From Butyrivibrio fibrisolvens (GTDB taxonomy: Bacteria > Bacillota > Clostridia > Lachnospirales > Lachnospiraceae), in assembly GCF_023206215.1 (NCBI RefSeq), contig NZ_CP065800.1, forward strand, positions 3,410,001 to 3,474,000: DNA of 64,000 bases, given 5' to 3'. The stretch's first letter is position 1, and each line of letters opens with the position of its first letter. Under the pieces are notes generated by a model. That model searched no databases, was not told where the DNA came from, and saw only the letters and a list, made by a program, of their open reading frames with translations. Below are positions 26,032-33,921 of the stretch, in pieces. The translations under genes and the position numbers were made by a program.

Positions 26032-26961
26032 TCACTCCGTAGCTTCAGTACTCCCATCTATATAAGATCTCACTTCTTCTAACACTTTAAGACCCTGGCG
26101 CTTATCTCTGCATGGAAGCTTGCCATCGTCATAGAGCTTCGTAAGAATCTTTTCACAGTCTATGCCGGCAATATCAGCATATCTAAGCAGCTGGTGTATC
26201 TGATGCTGCATGGTAAAAGAGGCATGGAGGTCTTCTATGAGACGATCTTGTATAGAAAGAAGCCCATCGCTTAGATCTGATACTGCCAGATTATCTGCAA
26301 GAAGTTCAAGAGCCTTCAGATATTCTACTACGTCATCCAGTGACTCCTGTGCTCTTGTTCTCACAATCTCTGGAGTGATCCTACCATCACCTTCATCTGT
26401 GATATATTTTAGGAAATGCATCTGATGAGGTCCTACAAAATGAGAAGCGGCCTCATATATAGCAGCTGCCTCCATGTCATATAAAAAGGGAACTGTTTTT
26501 TCTAAAAAAGATTCCTGCAAAGTTCGCCCCTCATTGTTAGAAACGAGGGATTCGCCTTTGCCATTTTCAAACTTCTTTTCATAGATCCTGCTGCCTGTTA
26601 CTATCGTCGCTTCATCAAGGCTTGACTTAAGGAGCATATCAGGATAGAAGGTCCTGCCACTATCAATATTAACAATCTTGCTGCACAGGCAGATCCCGGA
26701 CGGCTTTACATTACCATCAAGAAAAGCACAACTTCCGAAGTTAACTATTTGTATGTCATCAATATCAGTCTTATTTTCAGCTAGAGCGTAGGAAGCTGCA
26801 GTTGCAGCATTTATAGGCCCCGGGCCCGTAATATAAAGGCATATACTATTATCATTATTACAATACTTTTTATAAAATCTATCTGCCTTGTCCTGCTTCA
26901 AGGACAGCTTCTTTATGACAGGCTCCGCTTCAGGATACAGCGCACACAAAACAATAATCAT
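26032..26961 (-). CDS. Nucleoside phosphorylase-like protein with C-terminal helical extension
   Basis: 309 residues. Residues 1-215 resemble the purine nucleoside phosphorylase / MTA-SAH nucleosidase superfamily: MIIVLCALYPEAEPVIKKL, YITGPGPINAATAASYAL, VNFGSCAFL and YDMEAAAIYEAA (ribose-contacting Met-Glu). The C-terminal 90 residues are helical and not part of that fold (SLDDVVEYLKALELL onward). No clear reaction can be assigned. It precedes the SPL-like gene, an association that hints at a role around nucleotide or SAM-derived products. A palindromic operator overlaps its upstream promoter. Confidence 0.75.
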   Translation of the reverse strand: MIIVLCALYPEAEPVIKKLSLKQDKADRFYKKYCNNDNSICLYITGPGPINAATAASYALAENKTDIDDIQIVNFGSCAFLDGNVKPSGICLCSKIVNIDSGRTFYPDMLLKSSLDEATIVTGSRIYEKKFENGKGESLVSNNEGRTLQESFLEKTVPFLYDMEAAAIYEAASHFVGPHQMHFLKYITDEGDGRITPEIVRTRAQESLDDVVEYLKALELLADNLAVSDLSDGLLSIQDRLIEDLHASFTMQHQIHQLLRYADIAGIDCEKILTKLYDDGKLPCRDKRQGLKVLEEVRSYIDGSTEATE

Positions 26962-27053
26962 ATCATTATCCTTTTAAGTATTTTAACTCATACTTTAAGC
27001 TTTAATGATACTGCTCCATTCAAGCATAAAGTTTGAGTAGTCTAATACGAACT

Positions 27054-27073
27054 ATTATACTACCAGTCGGTAG
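27054..27073 (-). promoter_or_regulatory. Promoter with TetR-type operator upstream of the phosphorylase-like gene
   Basis: Minus strand: the palindrome CTACCGACTGGTAG (27060-27073) lies directly before a -10 TATAAT (27054-27059), i.e. in the promoter spacer, a classic repressor position. The same palindrome overlaps a plus-strand TTGAGT-17-TATACT promoter (about 27032-27060). The sequence resembles TetR/AcrR operators; the regulator is unknown. Confidence 0.55.
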
Positions 27074-27253
27074 GTCATTGTACATAATTAACCCTGTACT
27101 GTGATTAAAGAAAATGGCATAAAATTAGCATTCTCTTTGCGTACGATGTAGAAAATCAGAGTGAATAAGTGCATTTTTAGGCTTAATTATCACACAAATC
27201 AAGGTATAAAGCGAAAAATTTTGATTATTTTATCTTAAACCGTCTATTTATGC

Positions 27254-27282
27254 TTGTTTTTTTGCACTCACAGTGCTAGAAT
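27254..27282 (+). promoter_or_regulatory. Promoter of the HU gene
   Basis: TTGTTT (27254-27259), 17-base spacer containing the inverted repeat GCACT/AGTGC, TAGAAT (27277-27282). An AAACGGAGGAAAA ribosome binding site follows before ATG 27328. Confidence 0.65.
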
Positions 27283-27327
27283 GTGCTTAGTTAGTTAATT
27301 TCAATACTTAAACGGAGGAAAAAACAG

Positions 27328-27612
27328 ATGAACAAAGCAGAACTCGTTGATGCAATCGCAAAGCAGACAGGTCTTTCAAAGAAAGATTCTGAAAAGGCAG
27401 TTACGGCATTTGTTGATGCTGTAACAAAGACTCTGAAGAAGAAAGGCAAAGTACAGCTTGTTGGTTTCGGTACATTCGAGACAGCTAAGAGAGCTGCAAG
27501 AAATGGTAAGAACCCTCAGACTGGCGCTACAATCAAGATTCCTGCAGCTATCGCTCCTAAGTTTAAACCTGGTAAGGCTCTTAAGGACGCTGTTAACGGC
27601 AAGAAGAAATAA
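27328..27612 (+). CDS. hup: HU family nucleoid DNA-binding protein
   Basis: 94-residue histone-like protein that bends and coats DNA. Start MNKAELVDAIAKQTGLSKKD and the beta-arm GRNPQTG-equivalent region (RAARNGKNPQTGATIKIPA) are intact; C-terminal Lys tail NGKKK. Highly biased codons fit high expression. Monocistronic with its own promoter and terminator. Confidence 0.98.
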   Translation: MNKAELVDAIAKQTGLSKKDSEKAVTAFVDAVTKTLKKKGKVQLVGFGTFETAKRAARNGKNPQTGATIKIPAAIAPKFKPGKALKDAVNGKKK

Positions 27613-27627
27613 TGAAATAGTATCACC

Positions 27628-27655
27628 GGGGCTGTCTTCTGACAGCTCCTTTTTT
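27628..27655 (+). terminator. Rho-independent terminator after HU
   Basis: GGGGCTGTC ttct GACAGCTCC followed by T6. Confidence 0.92.
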
Positions 27656-27764
27656 AGTTTATAAAAAAATAATTTTATTATCTGTGACATTTTGCCGAAT
27701 ATAGTATAGAATAACTCTTGCATGTTCGATTGCGTGCAATTTATTTACTCAAGGAGAACCAGTA

Positions 27765-29579
27765 ATGCTTTTTTATATTGGAATCATTCTGATAACTGTA
27801 CTATATATAGCTGTTTTGGAATTGTCCAAAAATATACTTATCAGCTGGGTTATCGGAATAATGGCATCATGTGGCGTGATTATCGCACATTTATTTTTCA
27901 AAAGATCAGGAAATTCATCCTTTAAGACTTCACTACTCTTATGGATAATCCTTTTTGCAGTATTTGGAATAAATTATATATCTACCACGCCGCCTTACAA
28001 GAGAGTTCCTGCTGTAGACAACAAGAATCCCGATGTTACAGAGGTAGTCAGTATCTCTCAAGGCGATCTTACAGGTGTTTATAATAAAGATCACTCAGTA
28101 AAAGTATATGCCGGCATTCCTTATGCCAAAGCTCCTATTGGTGATCTTAGATTCAAAGAGCCTCAATCTCCTGATAGCTGGGAAGGTGTAAGAGAATGTG
28201 ATGAATTCGGTCCTATGGCTATGCAGTCAAGGTCAAATCCATTGTATGATAGTCTCTCACACATCCTTGGCTGGCATGATTATCAGATCAAATTCGGAGA
28301 TGAGTATATTGAAGAGATGAGTGAAGACTGCCTGTATCTTAATATATTCGCACCGGAAGATGCCGGTGATGAGCCACTTCCTGTTATCTTCTACATCCAT
28401 GGAGGAAGCCTTACTACAGGCCATCCTTCATATACAGAGTACAGAGGTGAAGATCTGGCTAAAAGAGGTGTTATATTCGTAGATTTTGCTTACCGCCTTG
28501 GAGTATTCGGCTACTATACTGCCGATGACCTTAAAGCAGAATCTGAGAATGGCACCACAGGTAACTACGGACTCCTCGACCAGATAGCTGCGCTCCAGTG
28601 GGTATATGACAATATAGAAGCCTTTGGCGGTGATCCCGAGAAGATAACCATCGCCGGGGAGTCAGCCGGAGCTTCAAGTGTTAATGCCTTGTGCGTATCT
28701 CCTCTGACAGAAGGACTATTTAGATATGCAATTGCAGAGTCTAGTGGAATAGTAGCTTATAAGCCCTATCATACTTTCAGAAGCTATGATGAAGCTTTAG
28801 AGCAGGGCGATATAGTAAGAGATGAGTTTGGAGTATCTTCGTCCAAAGAGCTTAGAGATATTCCTGCTGATAAGCTTCTTACATCCTCTTCTGTCCAGTC
28901 AGCTATGACTATAGATGGCTATGCGATAGTTGAGCAGCCATATCTAACCTATGAAAAGGGTCAAAACCATGAGAAAGCTCTTCTAAACGGCTTTAATGCA
29001 AAAGAAGCTGATGCATTCCTTTTAGGAACTAAGGCAACAAGTGATAATTATGTAGATCTTTTGTCAGATGCCCTTGGACCATATGCAGATGATATGGCCA
29101 AAGTTGTTCCGGCAGACTCTCCTCAAAGAGATCAGCACTTCATAGTAGATGCAATGGGAGATGCCAAGGGAGCTCTTAATATAAGCTACTCAGCTCTATG
29201 GTTTAGCTACTCACATTATGTATGGAACAATTATCTGATAGCGCAGAATGTCCCATGCTACGAATACTATTTTACTAAAACAAATAATATACTATCCAAC
29301 TATCACGCAGGCGAACTTCCTTATGCCTATGGTAATCTCTGGAGACACCCTAGGCTCTACGATGAAGAAGATTACGCGCTCTCAGAAATAATGCAGCAGT
29401 ACTGGGTCAACTTTGCAAAGACCGGCAATCCAAATGGCGAAGGCCTTCCTGAATGGAAGATGAGATCAGCTGACCAGGATCAACTCCTTCAGCTGGATAC
29501 ACAGATCAAGATGATCGACGATCCTAATACAGAACTATACAAGATCATCGACTTGTACCAGCAGTCAACAATTTCATAA
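27765..29579 (+). CDS. Membrane-anchored carboxylesterase type B
   Basis: 604 residues. Three hydrophobic segments in residues 1-70 anchor an alpha/beta-hydrolase of the type-B carboxylesterase family. Oxyanion motif YIHGGSLTTG, nucleophile elbow GESAGASSVN (Ser near 299), acid Glu in NAKEADAFLLG and His in YHAGELPYAYGNLWRHP complete the triad. The AGIPYAKAPIGDLRFKEP and SEDCLYLNIFAP signatures are also present. Likely hydrolyses carboxylic esters, possibly acyl or feruloyl groups of plant cell wall; the specificity is not shown. The N-terminal multi-segment anchor is unusual for the family. CAAGGAGAACC precedes ATG 27765. Confidence 0.93.
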   Translation: MLFYIGIILITVLYIAVLELSKNILISWVIGIMASCGVIIAHLFFKRSGNSSFKTSLLLWIILFAVFGINYISTTPPYKRVPAVDNKNPDVTEVVSISQGDLTGVYNKDHSVKVYAGIPYAKAPIGDLRFKEPQSPDSWEGVRECDEFGPMAMQSRSNPLYDSLSHILGWHDYQIKFGDEYIEEMSEDCLYLNIFAPEDAGDEPLPVIFYIHGGSLTTGHPSYTEYRGEDLAKRGVIFVDFAYRLGVFGYYTADDLKAESENGTTGNYGLLDQIAALQWVYDNIEAFGGDPEKITIAGESAGASSVNALCVSPLTEGLFRYAIAESSGIVAYKPYHTFRSYDEALEQGDIVRDEFGVSSSKELRDIPADKLLTSSSVQSAMTIDGYAIVEQPYLTYEKGQNHEKALLNGFNAKEADAFLLGTKATSDNYVDLLSDALGPYADDMAKVVPADSPQRDQHFIVDAMGDAKGALNISYSALWFSYSHYVWNNYLIAQNVPCYEYYFTKTNNILSNYHAGELPYAYGNLWRHPRLYDEEDYALSEIMQQYWVNFAKTGNPNGEGLPEWKMRSADQDQLLQLDTQIKMIDDPNTELYKIIDLYQQSTIS

Positions 29580-29593
29580 ACTACGTTTAAGAT

Positions 29594-29632
29594 AGCAAAA
29601 GCGACGATCTTGAATCGCCGCTTTGCTTTTTT
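29594..29632 (+). terminator. Rho-independent terminator after the carboxylesterase
   Basis: GCAAAAGCG/CGCTTTGC-type stem with inner GAT/ATC pairs, followed by TTTTTT. Confidence 0.75.
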
Positions 29633-29768
29633 GTTTATAGGAACTCTTATAAATTTTTTTCTTTCCATCTGCTAAGTCTCCTTGAATTCAAAAAAGGCTA
29701 TCTATTCCATTCGTACGGTTTAGATAGCCTTTAGTATTTATATGATATTATTCAAAACAATATATGCA

Positions 29769-31445
29769 TCAGTCGTTTAATGACCAGCCGCTTCTTGTCA
29801 GAAGGATTCTGTTATCTACAAGATACTGTACATCCATTCCGATGATATTGGAAGCCTTATCAATGTACTCCTGCTGATTAGCAGCTCCCATTGCCTGATA
29901 GAAGTAGTATGCAGGCTTATGGGTTCCGTCAAGGTTGTTAAGACCAAGAGCAAGATTGGATTCCATCTCATGAGCATTATCTGTCTGTCTGAACAGAAGG
30001 AATGCATCAATATCAGGATAAGATGCTGCCATCAGGTAGCTATACACAAGTGAAGCACTCTGATAGTCTTCGCCAAAGCTTGAAGTGTAGCCCTGCTCTG
30101 CAAGTGAGATACTACGTACGCTTCCGTCAGGTGCAAGGAAATCAGCCTGGTGCATATAATCGATAAGAACATCAATATTCTGCATTGTGATGTAAGGTGT
30201 CTTAATGTTTCTGCTTACATACTGTGACTGTCCCTTCCACGCATATGGATCAAAAAGTGGTGAGTTATAAGGATGGAATGAAAGTCCCCAGTTAATGTTA
30301 CCTTCTCTGTTCATGTAGTAATTGAATGTATCAAGATATGCCTTACTAAGGAAACATCCGGGATTAGACTTACGGTTCCACTCCTGATCGATCGAATTGT
30401 AGATATTAGCACTGCCGTTCATTGACTTGATACCGTTATAGAAGATACGGAATGCCTTTACATAAGCATTAACATTGGTATCAAGATCATCTGACTGAAG
30501 GTAATACCACTCAGTTCTTGCATTAACTTCGTTACCTATACACCAGTTATCAACCTGGCCATGACCAGTCATTCCGGAATATCTCTCACCAAGGAATGCT
30601 GCGATAGCCTTAAGGTGCTTAGTACCGCCCTCTTCTGCTGTGTTAAAAGCATATCCAGGGCACTCATGTCCGTCTCTTGAATCAGGATGCATAAGGTCAG
30701 CTGTATAAGGTGACTGAACATCATCAGAGTTAAGGATTACCATAGTAACCTGAAGTCCCATGTTGTTCCACTGAGATATAAGTGTGTCATAGCTTGTTAC
30801 TGTATGACCGTTAAAATAATATGTTGTTCCGTCATATGTATACTCGATAGTAGGATATGCAGGATCATCTGTAAGTCCGCATACTGTACCAAGATCGAAG
30901 TTGTAGATAACCTGCTGAAGGCCAAGCTCTGAAAGCTCATATACATCTTCCATCTCAAGATCTGCAAGAAGGCCCTTGATACCATGGTCATTACGAATAG
31001 ATGTATAAGTTGCTACAGCTTCAGGATTTGTAATATAGTGCTCATCACTTACCTGAACAAGGTTACCACCCTGCTTGACTACTACAAGGAATTTACGGCT
31101 AAGATTTGAATCTTCTGAATTAAGATTAAGAGGGAATGTTAATGTCGCACTCTTAGCTGTCTTGGTAGTCGCAACTACCTTGCCGGTTGCACCATCTTCA
31201 TATACTTCATTTCCATAGAGATAGAAGACTCCATCATCACTTGACGGAATAGAACTACATGAGATCTGTGCTACAACGTCACTTCCCACAATGGTAACAG
31301 AATCGATCTTTACAGGTCTTCCTGCTGCCTCTGAATCTACTGAACTGTTCCAGAAAGAGATTCCGGATACTACAACTGCTGCAATAACTGCAAGCATGGC
31401 TACTACAATAGATCCGATGATTGTATTCCTGCTCTTCTTATTCAT
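29769..31445 (-). CDS. DUF5722 protein, membrane-anchored glycoside-hydrolase-like TIM barrel
   Basis: About 558 residues. One N-terminal transmembrane anchor (residues 9-32, TIIGSIVVAMLAVIAAVVVS), a beta-rich domain to about residue 130, then a TIM barrel resembling clan GH-A and the DUF5722 family. Probable acid/base Glu in NWCIGNEVNARTEW and possible nucleophile Glu in ISLAEQGYTSS; WGLSFHPYNSP and LLFRQTDNAHE are also conserved-looking. A glycosidase acting at the cell surface is inferred; no substrate is known to me. ATG 31445 is chosen over TTG 31448 because GGAGG is 6 bases upstream. Flanked by the esterase (convergent) and 6S RNA (same strand, upstream). Confidence 0.82.
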   Translation of the reverse strand: MNKKSRNTIIGSIVVAMLAVIAAVVVSGISFWNSSVDSEAAGRPVKIDSVTIVGSDVVAQISCSSIPSSDDGVFYLYGNEVYEDGATGKVVATTKTAKSATLTFPLNLNSEDSNLSRKFLVVVKQGGNLVQVSDEHYITNPEAVATYTSIRNDHGIKGLLADLEMEDVYELSELGLQQVIYNFDLGTVCGLTDDPAYPTIEYTYDGTTYYFNGHTVTSYDTLISQWNNMGLQVTMVILNSDDVQSPYTADLMHPDSRDGHECPGYAFNTAEEGGTKHLKAIAAFLGERYSGMTGHGQVDNWCIGNEVNARTEWYYLQSDDLDTNVNAYVKAFRIFYNGIKSMNGSANIYNSIDQEWNRKSNPGCFLSKAYLDTFNYYMNREGNINWGLSFHPYNSPLFDPYAWKGQSQYVSRNIKTPYITMQNIDVLIDYMHQADFLAPDGSVRSISLAEQGYTSSFGEDYQSASLVYSYLMAASYPDIDAFLLFRQTDNAHEMESNLALGLNNLDGTHKPAYYFYQAMGAANQQEYIDKASNIIGMDVQYLVDNRILLTRSGWSLND

Positions 31446-31611
31446 CAATATCCTCCAGAATAAATATATTTAATCCACTCTTTTTACTATATCATGCAGT
31501 GGGGCCTATTTCAAATAAATATAGGTACTCACTGAATACGCTTGTCAGTCATTAACTCCCACTTAAGCGGTACAGTATCATCAAAGTGGAAAGTTTGAAT
31601 CATTAATAAAA

Positions 31612-31884
31612 AAGTTGCCGACGACAAACTATGTTGTCGCCGGCATTGTCATCATGTTGTACCCGGTGATGTCGTTTCCTGCTTTTTGACTCCTAGCGAA
31701 CGCCAGGTGGGTTACCGCAGCCTCAGTCGCTGTCTTCCTCTCCCTTAGCTTGATCTGCGCACGCGCAGGGCCGGAGGCGTGACATTGAAAATGAGGAGAT
31801 ATAGGATTCCCGTTTAAAGTAACTGTAGGTTCAAAAACTGACAGGATTGTCGAACATCTCAGGTGAACTCTTTCGAGTTCTTCT
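31612..31884 (-). ncRNA. ssrS: 6S RNA
   Basis: Regulatory RNA that binds sigma-A RNA polymerase. The minus-strand transcript begins near 31884 and has CTGAGATGTTCG followed by CCTGTCAGTTTTTGAACC, GCGACTGAGGCTGCGG and CCACCTGGCGTTCGC, features of 6S RNA in Clostridia and partly in E. coli. The 5' GATGTTCG pairs with 3' CGACATC and CCTG with CAGG, closing the long helix. It ends in a strong GCCGGCGACAAC/TTTGTCGTCGGC terminator with T6 (31608-31645). About 270 nt, longer than the usual 180-200. Confidence 0.8.
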
Positions 31885-31890
31885 ACCATC

Positions 31891-31918
31891 ATTATATAAC
31901 AGCTTCTACAAATTGCAA
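31891..31918 (-). promoter_or_regulatory. Promoter of 6S RNA
   Basis: Minus strand: TTGCAA (31913-31918), 16-base spacer, consensus TATAAT (31891-31896); start predicted near 31884. Confidence 0.7.
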
Positions 31919-31973
31919 CTACATTTTCATAAATAAACTGAAAATTTATATTTTCGTTCGTTATTATGATAAT

Positions 31974-33734
31974 TTAATAATCAGATGGTGTTAAATCGCC
32001 AACTTCTTCATATGAATCATAAGTGATTGTAAACTTACATGTTGCATCTGATACCTTAATACCATCTTCTCCCATTGCATCTGAAATATCTGAAGCAAAA
32101 TGTGACATATCAAGACTGTCAAGCACTATCTCCTGACGGACAGGTGCAAATGTCTCTGCATCAAGATACAATACGACTTCAGCTGTAACTGAATCTACAT
32201 CGTCTCCAATACCAAGACCATAGAAAAACTCTGCATACATTGCAAGTGTATCTGCATCTCCTGCACCAAATGTACCACGGATCACAAAGCATTGTCTTCC
32301 ATCAATTTCGGTAGTAGTATCATCTATCGTGCAATCAGAGATCAGATCTACATCGAACAGAATACTATCAGAGAGCATGATACCATAATATGAATACTGG
32401 TTATCATCTGTATCAGCTTCCCATCCGCCACCATCATAATTGGATGAAAATGTCTTGCCATCACAGAATATCTCTTCTGAATGATGTCCTACAAGACTAT
32501 CGCCTTCGTTATCATCAATATAATATTCCAAACTTGTATATGCCTGATCTATGGTGTCATCATCATAAGTACCCTTGAATGAAGCATTTATCTCTCCATC
32601 AAAATCATAGGTTCCTGAACTCATAGTCATAGAAAACTCTATGGTATTGTTGATAGAAGCGCTAAGACCGGTTGTATCCATCAGATAATCATCAGCTGCT
32701 TCTAAAGCATCATCTACATCAGGTATAAGATTAGGAGAGATCTCATCATCCATTCTTGTCTGGAAGCTGTCATCTCCTGTTGCCTTAAGAGCTTTCTGTG
32801 CATCTTCCATTGCTGTCTCATAGTCTGATGCTGCAATATCTGCATCAATAATCGCATTATATGCTGTTACAATACCGCTTTTAGCTTCTTCATTGCCGCT
32901 GTCTTCTTTGAGAACTGTCTCGTAGGCTGTTATGGCATTTTCATAATCTTTGGAATCAAGATACCCATTAGCAACTTCCAGATCAGCTGCTATCTGTGCC
33001 TGAAGTTTAGCCTTCTTAGTATCGGATTTACCCTTGGTTGCATCCTCATTATCAGGATAATCTTCAAGGATCTTATCATATGCTGCTATTGCTTCATCAT
33101 AAGATCCCTTATCACAAAGTGCCTTTGCATCTGCAAGTGCATTACCAAGCTCTGACTTCTTGATTCCATCAAGAGCCTGCTTGTTTTCTTCATCATATTT
33201 AAGTGCTTCTTTATAAAAAGATATAGCTTTATCATAATTGCCGTCAGCATACTGCTCTTCACCATCGGCAAGTGCATTCTCTAAACAATTGTTACGATAC
33301 CATTTGTAGCCAAAAAATCCGCCAACACCGCATCCAATAAGTACAATAACAAGAAGTATTGCTATTATCGCACCTTTATGGCTTTTCTTTTTCTTGGGCG
33401 GCTCTTGCTGCATAGGTCCGTTATAAAATTGAGGCTGGCCATAAGGCTGACCTGCTCCTCCAAACTGCTGTGGCTGACCTTGGCTTCCATACTGCTGGCC
33501 ATTAGCCGGTCCTCCATACTGTTGACCCTGTCCCGGTCCCCCAAACTGCTGGCCCTGAACCTGACCTGTGTACTGTTGTCCCTGTCCTTGCTGCATCGAT
33601 CCATACTGCTGACCGCCTTGACTAGCTCCATATGTCATCTGGGGCTGACTTCCAGGCGCTGCTGTTTTTGACCCGCAATAAGGGCAGAACGCATTACCAT
33701 CCTGATACTCTTTTCCACACACATTACAAATCAT
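31974..33734 (-). CDS. Zinc-ribbon, low-complexity, TPR membrane protein
   Basis: 586 residues. Domains in order: zinc ribbon (CNVCGKEYQDGNAFCPYCG, residues 3-21); a Gln/Gly-rich repeat of QQYGGPGQG-like units (about 25-110); a transmembrane segment (AIIAILLVIVLIGCGVGGFFG, about 122-143); TPR repeats with YDKAISFYKEALKYDEENKQ and YDEAIAAYDKILEDYPDNED (about 165-330); and a C-terminal extracytoplasmic domain of the DUF6612-like lipoprotein style. The cytoplasmic part is the zinc ribbon and the outside part the TPRs. Function unknown; scaffold or envelope sensing is a guess. GGAGGGAGC precedes ATG 33734. Confidence 0.85.
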   Translation of the reverse strand: MICNVCGKEYQDGNAFCPYCGSKTAAPGSQPQMTYGASQGGQQYGSMQQGQGQQYTGQVQGQQFGGPGQGQQYGGPANGQQYGSQGQPQQFGGAGQPYGQPQFYNGPMQQEPPKKKKSHKGAIIAILLVIVLIGCGVGGFFGYKWYRNNCLENALADGEEQYADGNYDKAISFYKEALKYDEENKQALDGIKKSELGNALADAKALCDKGSYDEAIAAYDKILEDYPDNEDATKGKSDTKKAKLQAQIAADLEVANGYLDSKDYENAITAYETVLKEDSGNEEAKSGIVTAYNAIIDADIAASDYETAMEDAQKALKATGDDSFQTRMDDEISPNLIPDVDDALEAADDYLMDTTGLSASINNTIEFSMTMSSGTYDFDGEINASFKGTYDDDTIDQAYTSLEYYIDDNEGDSLVGHHSEEIFCDGKTFSSNYDGGGWEADTDDNQYSYYGIMLSDSILFDVDLISDCTIDDTTTEIDGRQCFVIRGTFGAGDADTLAMYAEFFYGLGIGDDVDSVTAEVVLYLDAETFAPVRQEIVLDSLDMSHFASDISDAMGEDGIKVSDATCKFTITYDSYEEVGDLTPSDY

Positions 33735-33770
33735 ATTTAGCTCCCTCCGAACTTTTTTCGCTTTTTATGC

Positions 33771-33810
33771 AAATGGTATATGTTTCTAAAAGTGGAAACA
33801 TATACCATTT
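33771..33810 (-). other. Perfect 16-bp hairpin in the leader of the TPR protein gene
   Basis: AAATGGTATATGTTTC and GAAACATATACCATTT with an 8-base loop, about 35 bases upstream of the start codon. No T run on the minus side, so it is probably a leader hairpin or protein-binding palindrome rather than a terminator. Confidence 0.75.
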
Positions 33811-33921
33811 TAATACCCTTTTAATATGCTGATGTACTGTATTTATGTCCTACATAAAATACGAAGTTTTCAGCTATTATACATTCTTTAAAGTATGTAC
33901 ATTAAAACAAGAATCCCTTTA

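Noticed and set aside
27376..27723. 115-codon ORF opposite HU
   Set aside because: Antisense shadow of the HU gene; no site or homology.
31629..31892. 87-codon minus-strand ORF
   Set aside because: Lies entirely within 6S RNA, has no ribosome binding site and no protein-like composition.
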